Notes: generated from the sequence alone by a model not told the origin. A stretch of DNA of 55,025 nt from an uncultured Clostridia bacterium (GCA_947598585.1 CANQFK010000010.1:1-55025), one strand, 5' to 3'. Positions 18,255-27,661 are shown, numbered from the stretch's first letter. Translations and numbers: made by a program.

Positions 18255-18960
18255 GCTGTTCCGTGAAAAGTATGAGGCCGTTCTAATGGTAGAAACAGCA
18301 CCTTTTTAAGGCTCTACCACCGATAATTGCTTTTTTGCCTCTCTTGTTTTGACAGGAGAGGCATTGCTTACTAACTAAGGTGACGTTTAAAAATATTCCG
18401 ACCATACGAGAGCCCTCTCCCTTATACATGAGGGAGAGGGTGGCGACGAAGTCGTCGGGTGAGGGCGGCGGCGCAAGCCGCTCGTTAAAAATATAGCTCC
18501 TTCACCACCCGCCACGCGGGAGCCTCTTCCTCGGAGAGGACGAGGCCTTTCTTAAAGGTGACCCTCACCACCTCGTCGCAACGGGCGCTAATCCATCTCC
18601 CCACGAATACAAGTATTTCGTGGGGACCCCTTGGACTGTTTCCTCGCTTATGCTCGAAAACAAGTCCTTTTCGCTTGTTGCTCCTCTTCCCCGAAAATGC
18701 AAGCATTTTCGGGGACCCCTTTCGGGAGCCTACCCCCGATAATAGCTGTACTTTTCAATCTTGCTTTATACGCGGGGGAGGCCTTGCTTTGACCTAAGGT
18801 AACATTTACAAAATTTTCGACCATATTTTATAGGCGCCACTTAGCAAGGGATATGATTTCACAACCTTTTTATAGGCGCTCCTTAGCAAGGGGAGCTGTC
18901 TGCGAAGCAGACTGAGGGGATCGTTTCACCTAAAATAAAAACCTATTCATACACAATAGA
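18255..18960. repeat. Non-coding block of diverged repeats and hairpins
   Basis: No gene is credible here. Two diverged copies of a unit of about 95-100 bases lie at about 18311-18405 and 18726-18825, sharing CTACCxCCGATAAT, a GGAGxGGC then TTGCTT piece, TAAGGTxAC then TTTA, and a GACCATA end. Between them are hairpins at 18413-18440 (CCCTCTCCCTTA/GAGGGAGAGGG type), 18599-18626 and 18688-18715; the last two have different stems but the same AA loop and the same GGGGACCCCTT tail. Two copies of TATAGGCGCxxCTTAGCAAGGG follow at 18829-18850 and 18871-18892, then GTCTGC GAA GCAGAC (18898-18912). It resembles the palindromic intergenic repeat families of gut Bacillota. No transposase. Confidence 0.75.
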
Positions 18961-19014
18961 TCCGCAAAAATTCTTTAAATATGTTTATCTCCAAGGGCTC
19001 TTGCCATTATTCGC

Positions 19015-19043
19015 TTGCAATTTCCTTGTAAGTTTGTTATAAT
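19015..19043 (+). promoter_or_regulatory. Promoter of the FtsX-like permease gene
   Basis: TTGCAA (19015-19020), 17-base spacer, TATAAT (19038-19043); transcription expected near 19050. Confidence 0.8.
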
Positions 19044-19072
19044 GAACAAAAAATTACATGGAGGAAAGAGAA

Positions 19073-21013
19073 ATGCGCGTAAATGATCCCGTAAAAAACC
19101 ACAAAACAGGCGTACCGCGTTCGGGAATGCCGCTTATGGCTGCGGTCAAGATCGGCTGCTCGAATTTCAAATCCCACCCCATAAGACTTTTTATCACGAT
19201 CCTATTGAGCATGATAGCGTTTTCGTTTTTGGGCGTTGCGCTCGATCCCGTAGTGGAGGATAGATCGTCCATAGCCTATCACACGATGGAGAATAACGGC
19301 ATCGAAGAAGGCGTTGTTTTCAAAAGAGCGGTAGTTGCCGAGAACGGCGCGATAGATTATGTGAATTTTACCGACGACGATATAAAAGAAGTGGAGAAAT
19401 ATGCAAATGAAGCGCTTCCTCTTGCCACGTTTTCGGGCATAGACAATTTATACTCTAAGCCGACAGATCCGTATTATAATTTGCCATGGCTCAAAAGCCG
19501 CATTACCGAGGAGCAAATGCAAAAATTCGGGTTTGAGATAGACGGCTCGTTGCCCGACAAAGACGAACTTGCCATAACGAAGTATACGGCAGAGGTCTTT
19601 GAACACTGCGTATTCATTCGAGATGGATATTTGCACGAAAGCTATTCGGCTTCGGAACTCATAGGCAAGGAGATCGTAATAGACAAAAAGGCATATACGA
19701 TAAGCGGCATAATAGATACGCATTTTGACGACAAAAAATACAGTTCGCTAAAAGAATCCTATAACGACAATAATCTTTTCGAAAAATATCATTCGGAAAT
19801 AAAATTCGGCTCTCACAACCTTTTGTTCATGGGCGACGAAATTTCGTTGCCGCAAACATTGAGATCGCCAAAAAGCGATCTTGGATTAGACGTGCCCATC
19901 ACCGCCGCTGCCGTTCCCGATACCGAGGATAAATTATGCACCTTTTGGGACGAAGACGGAATTTATATTCCCGCCGATTATTTTCGCAGTCCGTCTATGT
20001 TGCAATTTGACAGCTACTATGAAATGCAAAAATATTTCGCTCAATGGTATTTCGGCAAAAATTGCGAAGATATGTCGACGTTATTGGCGAAATATTGGGA
20101 CGTGCACAAAGAAGAACTGTATGATACCGCTTGTAAAAACGGATATATAGGATCGCTCGAAGATTATGAAACGTTTTTGTTCAGATCGCCCGACATCTCG
20201 TTTGAAAATCCTTACGGCATTTCGGGCAATGAGATATTATTCGAAGTGATTTGCGAAAATAAGGATTTTTTTGCGGGAAAAGAGCCGAAAACCTTATACA
20301 TATCAAACGATGTTACCAAACGATCGTTTCCTGTCAAGGTAAAGGGCGCGTTCCTGAGCGAAAAGCCGTATAATGGCATACGGATACTTGCGGACGGTTC
20401 CGTTTGCGATTCGATGGAGGCGCAGTACAGCGGAAATTATGAATATCTCATAGTCGATCGAAAGATGATAACAAAGGAAAATTTCAAACATTTCTTGCTC
20501 GACTACGACGATAAGCCGAGCGAAAATGCGGCGGCTTATCAATTTAACAATTATGTTACCAATTCATTGTATTTCCTGAATGGCAAAATGGATCCCGTGC
20601 TGAAAGTTATGGCGCCATGCCTTGCTTGTGCCTTTGCGGTGTTTGCCGCGCTGTCGCTTTGTTTCTTTATGATAAATAGCGTGACCGAAAGGGAAAATAC
20701 TGTTTTGTTGCTCGATTCGCTTGCGACGAGCAGATCGGGGATCGCAAAGATCTTTATTTCGGAAGCGCTGATCTTAGGCGCGCTTATCTGCGTCGCAACG
20801 TTTATGGGATATGCGCTGCTCATGTGGGCGTTGGGACTGTACTTCGGCAGCATAAAGGATATTTATATTGCGGGATTCGGAGTTGATCCGCTCGTTTCGC
20901 TCATTTTGGTGTGCGCCGTGGCGGCGTTGATCGCAATAGGTTGTGTATGTGCCGTAAAACGCTTGAATAATATTTTGTCGGATCATCAAAGTAATGCCGA
21001 CGCCGATCGATAA
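19073..21013 (+). CDS. FtsX/MacB-like permease with very large extracytoplasmic domain, no partner ATPase
   Basis: 646 residues. One membrane helix near residues 35-55 (IRLFITILLSMIAFSFLG), then about 430 residues outside the membrane, then three helices in the last 130 residues. The last part has the FtsX-like RENTVLLLDSLATSRSGI segment that normally contacts the ATPase, followed by IFISEALILGALICV. The family moves or mechanically signals through the membrane with an ABC ATPase, but none is encoded next to it. The start at 19073 is preferred over 19058 because GGAGG (19060-19064) is eight bases upstream; the promoter also fits. The ectodomain is rich in Tyr, Asp and Glu, and its ligand is unknown. 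Confidence 0.65.
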   Translation: MRVNDPVKNHKTGVPRSGMPLMAAVKIGCSNFKSHPIRLFITILLSMIAFSFLGVALDPVVEDRSSIAYHTMENNGIEEGVVFKRAVVAENGAIDYVNFTDDDIKEVEKYANEALPLATFSGIDNLYSKPTDPYYNLPWLKSRITEEQMQKFGFEIDGSLPDKDELAITKYTAEVFEHCVFIRDGYLHESYSASELIGKEIVIDKKAYTISGIIDTHFDDKKYSSLKESYNDNNLFEKYHSEIKFGSHNLLFMGDEISLPQTLRSPKSDLGLDVPITAAAVPDTEDKLCTFWDEDGIYIPADYFRSPSMLQFDSYYEMQKYFAQWYFGKNCEDMSTLLAKYWDVHKEELYDTACKNGYIGSLEDYETFLFRSPDISFENPYGISGNEILFEVICENKDFFAGKEPKTLYISNDVTKRSFPVKVKGAFLSEKPYNGIRILADGSVCDSMEAQYSGNYEYLIVDRKMITKENFKHFLLDYDDKPSENAAAYQFNNYVTNSLYFLNGKMDPVLKVMAPCLACAFAVFAALSLCFFMINSVTERENTVLLLDSLATSRSGIAKIFISEALILGALICVATFMGYALLMWALGLYFGSIKDIYIAGFGVDPLVSLILVCAVAALIAIGCVCAVKRLNNILSDHQSNADADR

Positions 21014-21036
21014 AAAGTCGCGACAGCCGTCGAGCG

Positions 21037-22533
21037 TCAATGGGTGCGCTCTCGGCGGGACGCTTTGACTGACGTCGATTTGGGCATATGTATGCGCTTT
21101 TGCGATTTTAATATCGCGATATACGAGGCAAAAAGCGCGCCGACCACTATCCAACCTGACCATATCTTTTGCGTTACGCCCGAAATAAGGAAGCCGCAAA
21201 AGGCGATGAACGCGATCATCGCGGCATTGGGCAGTTGGGCTTTTATTAACTTCATGTGGTCGCATTGGCACACGCTCGACGCCAGCAGCGTGGAGTCGGA
21301 AATGGGCGACGCCTGATTGCCTGTCACCGCGCCCGAAAGCACGGCGGCGACGGAGAGGACCTGCATTACGGAGAACGCGTCGAACATGGGGACGGCGAGC
21401 GGCACGAGCATGCCGAACGTTCCCCAGGCGGTGCCCGTCGCAAACGCCGTAATCAGAGATACGAGAAAGAGTATTGCGGGTAGCAAGGAGCGCGCGTTGC
21501 CCATTCCCGCGGTCAGTCCGCCGATAAACGCGCCTACGTCCAATTTTTTGCATACGCCTGTGAGCGTCCAGGCAAACACGAGTATTATCATCACTTCGCC
21601 CACCGACTTAAAGCCGTCGCCGATGCAGGCGGTAAATTCTTTCAAGTTCATTACTTTGCGAGGCAGGTACAGAAAAAGGCAAAGGATAATGCCGATCGCA
21701 CCGCTCATCGCGAGAGTCGTTTCGGAGGAGTAGGGAGTAAAGAGCATGAGCAGAATGCTCGATATGACCAAAGCGGATATGGGCAAAACGAGATCGATCG
21801 CTTTGCCTTTTGTGTTTTCTTCCGCGCTTTCGCTTTGCGGCGGCGGGGAGAAAAGTTCCATTTTGGGCGGATCCACGTCGATAAGTGCGGACACAAAAAT
21901 AAACGCTATCGTGAGAATGGGATAAAAATTGCACATGAGCGTCGAGAGATACAGTTTGAACGGATCGCCCTCTCCGAGCGCCTGGTCGATATTGCCCGTT
22001 ATCGCGCCCGCCCAACTCGAAATGGGGACGAGAATGCACACCGATATCGATATGCTGCCTATTATGTAGGCAAGTTTGACGCGCGATATGCCGTATCTGT
22101 CGGCTATCGGGCGCATGATCGTGCCTACGGCGAGGCGATCGAAATAGTCGTCCATGAATATCATGCAGCCGAGCCCGGACGTCGCGAGGAGCGCGCCCTT
22201 TTTCGATCTTATGCGACGCGTCAGAACTTTGCCGAACGCCGCCGTTCCGCCCGACTTGTTCATGAGCGCGACCAAAATGCCGAGTTCGACAATGAATATC
22301 AGCACGCCCGCGTTGCCCAGCCCCGCTATTTTGAGATCTGCCGAATATTCCGCGCCCGTTTCCGTCGCCATAACGGAAAACAGTTCGCGAAATGCCGCTA
22401 TGGGGTCCCCATGGCATATGAGCAGCGCGCCCGCAAGCGCCCCTGCGAACAACGAGATGAAAACTTCCTTTGTAATAAGCGCCATTATTATCGCTATAAG
22501 CGTGGGCACAATAGCCCAGAACGTTCCTTCCAT
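21037..22533 (-). CDS. NhaC-family Na+/H+ antiporter (first copy)
   Basis: 498 residues, about 11-12 membrane helices. Family marks are LVALMNKSGGTAAFGKVL, the GCMIFMDDYFDRLAVGTIM segment with two acidic residues likely in ion binding, CILVPISSWAGAITG, and TAFATGTAWGTFGMLVPLA and GNQASPISDSTLL in the second half. Exchanges sodium for protons or amino-acid-type substrates; NhaC relatives also include malate-lactate and tyrosine transporters, so the substrate is not certain. ATG at 22533 follows GGGAGGT and a good promoter; longer upstream reading would begin inside the promoter. A paralogue lies at 36464-38062. Confidence 0.88.
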   Translation of the reverse strand: MEGTFWAIVPTLIAIIMALITKEVFISLFAGALAGALLICHGDPIAAFRELFSVMATETGAEYSADLKIAGLGNAGVLIFIVELGILVALMNKSGGTAAFGKVLTRRIRSKKGALLATSGLGCMIFMDDYFDRLAVGTIMRPIADRYGISRVKLAYIIGSISISVCILVPISSWAGAITGNIDQALGEGDPFKLYLSTLMCNFYPILTIAFIFVSALIDVDPPKMELFSPPPQSESAEENTKGKAIDLVLPISALVISSILLMLFTPYSSETTLAMSGAIGIILCLFLYLPRKVMNLKEFTACIGDGFKSVGEVMIILVFAWTLTGVCKKLDVGAFIGGLTAGMGNARSLLPAILFLVSLITAFATGTAWGTFGMLVPLAVPMFDAFSVMQVLSVAAVLSGAVTGNQASPISDSTLLASSVCQCDHMKLIKAQLPNAAMIAFIAFCGFLISGVTQKIWSGWIVVGALFASYIAILKSQKRIHMPKSTSVKASRRERTH

Positions 22534-22566
22534 GCCGACCTCCCATAAAAAATAATTTATGTATAA

Positions 22567-22595
22567 ATTATACACAGTGCATAAAATATAGTCAA
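22567..22595 (-). promoter_or_regulatory. Promoter of the first nhaC-like gene
   Basis: Minus strand: TTGACT (22595-22590), 17-base spacer, TATAAT (22572-22567). Confidence 0.85.
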
Positions 22596-22633
22596 GCGTT
22601 TTGGCACGTTCGACGGAAAATTTTTTTCGGACA

Positions 22634-22667
22634 TAAAAAAAGACCTTTTCTTTCGGGAAAAGGTCGT
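22634..22667 (-). terminator. Terminator of the VanZ/Ig-like gene
   Basis: Minus strand: GACCTTTT, loop CCCGAAAG, AAAAGGTC, then seven T. Just beside it at 22662-22695 the sequence AGGTCGTTGCATTTATT is present twice in tandem. Confidence 0.85.
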
Positions 22668-22701
22668 TGCATTTATTAGGTCGTTGCATTTATTTAGTCG
22701 A

Positions 22702-25700
22702 TCATTTTGTTTCGCCGTCGCTTTTTTCTTCGTTTTGCGCCTCTTCTTTGACCGAAGCGTCGCTTTTATCTTTTTTTTCTTTTTCAAAGAACAGCCAATA
22801 CGCAAAAAAGCAGACAAGGATAGGAACGACCGATGTGCAAAAGCCTTGAAAGTCGAGAAGAACGTCGCTTATCGACGGGCCGCGATTGGGAGTTATCATT
22901 TGCAAAAGTTCGGTCAGTCCCGCTATCGAAAAGCCCGAAACGAAAGTCAGAGCGGCGGCGAGATAGTGGTTTTTTATAAACAGTACAAAGGTAAGTAACG
23001 CAAATATGCCCATGACGAGGAACGCGCCGTAATGTCCGAGGCTTTTGCGTATCTTGTAGCCCCAATTTCCCGTTATGTCGCTCAACTTTTGTTTTTGGAC
23101 TTTTACATGCACCGTAAAAGATAATTTTTCGGCATCGCTGCCGTCGTGATAGGTCATGGTGACGGTGGCTTCGCCCGCATTTTTCGCGGTGAGGACGTTG
23201 TCGTTTATCGAAACGATATCGGGGTCGGAGGATACGAACGTTACCTTGCGATAGGTCGCGTCGTCGCCGAATTCGAAACTGAAACGCGCGCTCGTGTTTT
23301 GTTTCATCGTGCCCATAGCCTCAAAGCCGTTGAATCCGCTGAAAGCCGCAAATCCAATCTCGTGTACGGCGCTCATGTTCAACACGTTGCGGGCGGTCGC
23401 CTTTACGGTGGCTTTTGCGTTTCCTCTCTGCGCGGCAGCCGTAATTGAGAAAGGTCCCGCTTTAAGTATTTTGACGACGCCGTCCGAGGATACGGACGCT
23501 ATCGCGGGATCGCTTACCGAATACAATATCTTATTGGCGGAGGCGTCCGACGGGAAGTATGAAACGTTGAGTTTGTAACTGTTGCCTATCGTGGGATATT
23601 CGAGTGCGTCCACAGACAATTTTTCGATGAGCGAATCGCTTACCGTGATGTCCGCTATCGCGCTCAGATCGGTGCCTATCGCCCGCACCTCTATCTTGGC
23701 TTTTCCCGCGGCGAGCCCTTTTATCATGCCGCCGTTTATATCGATTTTGTCCGCGCCTTCCACTATCCTGTAAGCGAATTTGACGGGCGCGGCGCCGCCG
23801 GTTGTCGTTATCGGATCTATTTCGATAGGGGCGAACCTGTTTACGAATACTTCGCCGCTATGTGCCTCTATATTTGTTATATTTGAAACGACATCGATCT
23901 CGACCGACCTCTTCACTTCGCCGCAAGAAACGACTATTTCGGTCTTGCCCAGCCTGAAAGCGGTAAATTCGTCGCCTATAAGTCCGAGCGCGGTCCTGTC
24001 GTAACAATAGGACAGTAGGGTGTTTGTGGGTGCGTCGCCGTTTTCCCCGTGCAAGATCGTTTGAAGCGTGAACTTGTCGTTGTAGTAAACGTTGTGGGCG
24101 GCGTTTATCTCTATGTCCGTAACGGCTACGTCTGTCACGCCGACGTCATATGTCTTGCTTGCGCCGCCGCAAGCGATGGTTATTTGCGCCTCGCCCTTTT
24201 CCGTTGCCGTGAGCTTTTCGCCGCTAAGATCCAACGTTTTGTCGGAAACGGAAACGCTCGTACGATCCGAAGTTAGCGAGCCGTCGCCGCGCACCGTAAA
24301 AAATTTCACGTCGTAAGTCTTGCCCGTTTTGATGGCGATGAGTTCGCTTTCGTCATACTTTATCCCGTCTATCGTAAGGTACAAGTCCCGGATAAGTTCC
24401 GTTTCTTCGTCTGTTACGTCGAGGGTTACGGTCGTTTGCTTGCCGCTTGCGCCGTGCTTGCATTTTAACGTCGTTTTGCCGCTCGATATGCCGCAGATCG
24501 TTCCGTTGTCCGTTACGGACGCGCGGGCATTGTCGCCGATCTCCCAATCGACGCGCGTATCTTGCGGAAGGCGATCGCTCGGGCTCGTGATAAGTCGATA
24601 GGATAGGGCGAGTTTTTCACCTGTCGCCAAGGTCAACGCGTTTACGGGCGCGTCGCCGAGAAGTATACTTATTCCCGTGACCTCGACTTCCATTATCTTC
24701 AACGTCATGACCTTTTTTATGTCGTCGCAAAGGAGAGTTAAGGTATAAGTCCCCGCTTTTTCGGCAGTGACGACGCCGTTTTCGTCTATATTTATGCCCG
24801 CCGCGGGCGAGGCGGAATAGCGCACCTTGCCCGACGATCTTGCGGGCAGGGTGTGGGAATTTATCTTTATGCTGTCGCCTATGTACGCGGTAGGTTCGCC
24901 CTCGGCACGCTCGTTCTCTATAATTATCTCGGCAACGATCTCGGTCGCCTTTACCGCCGTAACGTTTACGGGCAAAACGGCAATGACGCGATCGGACGAT
25001 AACGCCTTTATAATAAAACTTCCGATCGTATCGCAGCGTATCTCAAAAGAGGACGCGCTTGTAAAGGACATGTTGAGTTCGTCGCTTATTTCCCAGGTCA
25101 ATTGCCTATCGGTAACGTCGTGCGGCAATATCTCGAACGATATTTCTTTTGTTTCGCCTTGATCTATTGAAAGTTCGGTCATTATTTCGCTTCCTCGGAA
25201 AAAGCGCAATTCTTTCGCCTCCGTCGCGGTAACGGTGACCTGTATCTCGCATTTTATGTTTTCGTTTTGATCGGAAACGGCGACTATCGTCGCGACGCCC
25301 TTTTTCGCCCCGATGACCGTCTTGCCGTCTATGATGACTATATCCGATCCGCAATGCAATGTATATTCCTTGTTGGTGGCGTTATGCGGCATTATCTCGG
25401 CGGGCAGGTATGCGCGTTCGCCGACGGACAGCGTATCGAGTTGTATCGATATGCTCTTTACGGGCACTTCGGACACAACGAAAGTGAATGCGTCGGAAAG
25501 CGAATTGTCGTATTCGCTCGTTACGGTAAGCGTGACGACGCCGACCGCATTAAAGGTGACCGTGTCGTCTTGCACGCACGCGATCTTATCGTCGGACACG
25601 AAATATTCCACCGATGTTTCCGACGTATTCGCGGGCGAAAAAACGGGATAAAGCAAAACGCTTTGTCCCACAAAGACGTCTTTATTCAGTTCGCCGTCGA

Positions 25701-25923
25701 ACGCGGTCAGCTTTATGTCGGTGGGTTCGACGATCTTGTTTACGGGCTTATCGACTATATTGCCCACGTCCGAAGAGTGCTGGCTCGAGATCGAACCGGG
25801 CAAAAGGGATTCGACGCACAGAAAAAGGGCTATCGTGACGAATATGACCAAAACGCCGTACTTAAAGATACGGCGCATCTTTTCCCTCTTGATTGTCGGC
25901 GATGCGTTGTTTTTTTGATCCAT
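22702..25923 (-). CDS. VanZ-like membrane protein split by about 900 residues of Ig-like repeats
   Basis: 1073 residues. A basic N-terminus and one membrane helix (residues about 20-42) are followed by SISSQHSSDVGNIVDKPVNK, much like the segment after helix 1 in VanZ-like proteins. Then come roughly nine to ten bacterial Ig-like (Big_2 type) repeats, seen as recurring VTxISI and GxATITV patterns with GxxxLxxxxxPxxA pieces, up to about residue 950. The remainder, RKSLGHYGAFLVMGIF then GLTELLQMITPNRGPSISDV, is the rest of a VanZ domain (HF/HY, E-Q, GR, D motifs) with three helices and a charged cytoplasmic tail. The repeats would thus sit outside the cell in the first loop. VanZ gives low-level teicoplanin resistance in enterococci; the role here is unknown. 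Ribosome binding site GAGGTT. Confidence 0.8.
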   Translation of the reverse strand: MDQKNNASPTIKREKMRRIFKYGVLVIFVTIALFLCVESLLPGSISSQHSSDVGNIVDKPVNKIVEPTDIKLTAFDGELNKDVFVGQSVLLYPVFSPANTSETSVEYFVSDDKIACVQDDTVTFNAVGVVTLTVTSEYDNSLSDAFTFVVSEVPVKSISIQLDTLSVGERAYLPAEIMPHNATNKEYTLHCGSDIVIIDGKTVIGAKKGVATIVAVSDQNENIKCEIQVTVTATEAKELRFFRGSEIMTELSIDQGETKEISFEILPHDVTDRQLTWEISDELNMSFTSASSFEIRCDTIGSFIIKALSSDRVIAVLPVNVTAVKATEIVAEIIIENERAEGEPTAYIGDSIKINSHTLPARSSGKVRYSASPAAGINIDENGVVTAEKAGTYTLTLLCDDIKKVMTLKIMEVEVTGISILLGDAPVNALTLATGEKLALSYRLITSPSDRLPQDTRVDWEIGDNARASVTDNGTICGISSGKTTLKCKHGASGKQTTVTLDVTDEETELIRDLYLTIDGIKYDESELIAIKTGKTYDVKFFTVRGDGSLTSDRTSVSVSDKTLDLSGEKLTATEKGEAQITIACGGASKTYDVGVTDVAVTDIEINAAHNVYYNDKFTLQTILHGENGDAPTNTLLSYCYDRTALGLIGDEFTAFRLGKTEIVVSCGEVKRSVEIDVVSNITNIEAHSGEVFVNRFAPIEIDPITTTGGAAPVKFAYRIVEGADKIDINGGMIKGLAAGKAKIEVRAIGTDLSAIADITVSDSLIEKLSVDALEYPTIGNSYKLNVSYFPSDASANKILYSVSDPAIASVSSDGVVKILKAGPFSITAAAQRGNAKATVKATARNVLNMSAVHEIGFAAFSGFNGFEAMGTMKQNTSARFSFEFGDDATYRKVTFVSSDPDIVSINDNVLTAKNAGEATVTMTYHDGSDAEKLSFTVHVKVQKQKLSDITGNWGYKIRKSLGHYGAFLVMGIFALLTFVLFIKNHYLAAALTFVSGFSIAGLTELLQMITPNRGPSISDVLLDFQGFCTSVVPILVCFFAYWLFFEKEKKDKSDASVKEEAQNEEKSDGETK

Positions 25924-25948
25924 TCAACCTCGCAATAAAAATTCGGAG

Positions 25949-26785
25949 TTATCGATCGTTTGTATCGTATGATCTCTTTGCCTGTGCTTTGAATTGCAAA
26001 GGGGTGGTGTTTTCCAGCTTTTTGAATACTCTGCAAAAATATGCCGTGTCGGGATAGCCGCATCTTAGCGCGACCTCGCCAACGGGCAGATCGGTCATCG
26101 TCAAAAGCTGCTTTGCCTTTTCCACGCGCTTAAATTGCAAATATCTTATGGGCGGCATATCGAGTTGCTCTTTGAAGATATGCGTCAGATAAAACTTGTT
26201 GATTTTGATTTTTTCGCAAACCTGTTCGATGCTCTTTATCTCGATAAAGTTCCTGTCGAAATAGCTTTTCGCCTCATAAAAAGCCTTGTTGGGGAAATAC
26301 GCCATGCCTATATCGTAGACCGCAAGACGTATCGCGGATATGAGCAAAACACGCATTATATCGTCCTCGATCGCTTTGCCGCATATCTGCTTGTTGCGCT
26401 CTTCGTTCATGAGCACCTGAAAATATGTGTTTATGGTCGAAAAATTGTTTTCCGTGTGGATAATGCAAAACGGCTCGTGCAATATCTCGTCCTCTTCCAT
26501 GCCCACAAGCACGGTCTTTATAAAGCCGAGATGATATATGTTGCTGCCCGGCACGTCGAAAAGATATTCCGAATGAGTCACGTTTTTGCAGCAGATTATA
26601 AGGTCGCCCGCCTTTATCGGATATTGATTGTCGTTGACCTCGAATCTGCCGCTCCCTCCGCTTACGAATATAAGTTCGGGGTGATCGTGTTCATGCGGCT
26701 CTTTGTCGGCTCCGCCCGCTCTTATATATTTGAGTTCGGGTCGCTGCCTGATTATGGATTTTTTGGAGATAAGCGCTTTACTCAT
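25949..26785 (-). CDS. AraC-family transcriptional regulator
   Basis: 278 residues. The N-terminal half is a cupin-like sensor with HEHDHPELIFVSGGSGRFEV near residues 30-50. The C-terminal 100 residues carry two helix-turn-helix units, with IEQVCEKIKINKFYLTHIFK near residue 185 and VGEVALRCGYPDTAYFCRVFKK near residue 235, the usual AraC signature. Starts inside the ParA stop (four-base ATGA overlap) and so is translationally coupled to it. AraC proteins usually control sugar or stress genes; the ligand and targets are unknown. The VanZ/Ig gene follows 26 bases downstream with its own ribosome binding site and may be part of the same transcript. Confidence 0.92.
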   Translation of the reverse strand: MSKALISKKSIIRQRPELKYIRAGGADKEPHEHDHPELIFVSGGSGRFEVNDNQYPIKAGDLIICCKNVTHSEYLFDVPGSNIYHLGFIKTVLVGMEEDEILHEPFCIIHTENNFSTINTYFQVLMNEERNKQICGKAIEDDIMRVLLISAIRLAVYDIGMAYFPNKAFYEAKSYFDRNFIEIKSIEQVCEKIKINKFYLTHIFKEQLDMPPIRYLQFKRVEKAKQLLTMTDLPVGEVALRCGYPDTAYFCRVFKKLENTTPLQFKAQAKRSYDTNDR

Positions 26786-27597
26786 TGTCGTTTACGTCTT
26801 AATGAGCTCAAACTCGTTATTTTGGTGTATACGTCCTTATTTCGTTCGAGAAATTCCTCGGCAAAAGCCTTGTACGCTATGGAGCCCGTGCAGCGTGGCT
26901 CGAACTGCATAATGGGCATTCCGTACGAGGGAGCTTCTCCGAGTTTTATGTTGCGCGGTATTCTGTGAGTGTATACGCTCTTGCCGAAATATTTTATGAT
27001 CTCGGCTGTGACGCTCGTTACGAGATTGCTTCTGCCGTCGTACATGGTCAAAAGCACGCCCTCTACTTCGAGCGAGGGATTGAGGTGCTTTTTGGCAAGG
27101 CGTATGGTATTCATGAGTTGGCTCAATCCTTCGAGAGCGAAAAACTCGCCTTGTATGGGAATAAGTATGCTGTCTGCCGCCGTGAGCGCGTTTACCGTAA
27201 GGAGCGCGAGAGAGGGCGGACAGTCTATAAATATATAGTCGTATTTGTTTTTGAGCGGTTGAAGGCTCTTGCGCAACACCTTTTCTCTCGACGGGGCTTT
27301 GATAAGTTCGATTTCCGCGCCGGCGAGGTCTATATTGGACGGCAAAATGTCCTGACCCTCCACGCAGGTGTGAACTATTGCGTCGCGGGTAGAGCAATCT
27401 TCCACAAGCACGTTATAAACCGAATGTTTGAGTTCGCGCTTGTTTATCCCGATGCCGCTCGTGCAGTTCCCCTGAGGGTCGATATCCACCAAAAGAGTCT
27501 TTTTGCCCATAGCAGACAGGAAGCTGCTCAGATTGATGCATGTAGTGGTTTTTCCCACGCCGCCTTTTTGATTGGCGACGGCAATTATTTTTGACAT
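26782..27597 (-). CDS. ParA/Soj-type ATPase, no ParB beside it
   Basis: 271 residues. The deviant Walker A KGGVGKTT (residues 11-18) with the signature first Lys, the switch segment DIDPQGNCTSGIG near residue 39, and YDYIFIDCPPSL near residue 120 define the ParA group. It resembles the chromosomal Soj, which works with ParB/Spo0J on parS to segregate origins. No parB gene and no parS-like palindrome was noticed nearby, and the gene instead overlaps an araC-type gene. Ribosome binding site GAGAGGA and a promoter (27633-27661) with a leader of about 30-45 bases precede it. Confidence 0.9.
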   Translation of the reverse strand: MSKIIAVANQKGGVGKTTTCINLSSFLSAMGKKTLLVDIDPQGNCTSGIGINKRELKHSVYNVLVEDCSTRDAIVHTCVEGQDILPSNIDLAGAEIELIKAPSREKVLRKSLQPLKNKYDYIFIDCPPSLALLTVNALTAADSILIPIQGEFFALEGLSQLMNTIRLAKKHLNPSLEVEGVLLTMYDGRSNLVTSVTAEIIKYFGKSVYTHRIPRNIKLGEAPSYGMPIMQFEPRCTGSIAYKAFAEEFLERNKDVYTKITSLSSLRRKRQ

Positions 27598-27632
27598 AGT
27601 TCCTCTCAGATCGCGAAATTCTGTATAATGTT

Positions 27633-27661
27633 ATTTTAACATATAAAATAAAAAAATGCAA
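27633..27661 (-). promoter_or_regulatory. Promoter of the parA-araC pair
   Basis: Minus strand: TTGCAT (27661-27656), 17-base spacer, TAAAAT (27638-27633). Confidence 0.65.

Noticed and set aside
18413..18912. Hairpins in the repeat block as tRNA, CRISPR or terminators
   Set aside because: No cloverleaf, no regular spacers, and no T-runs after the stems.
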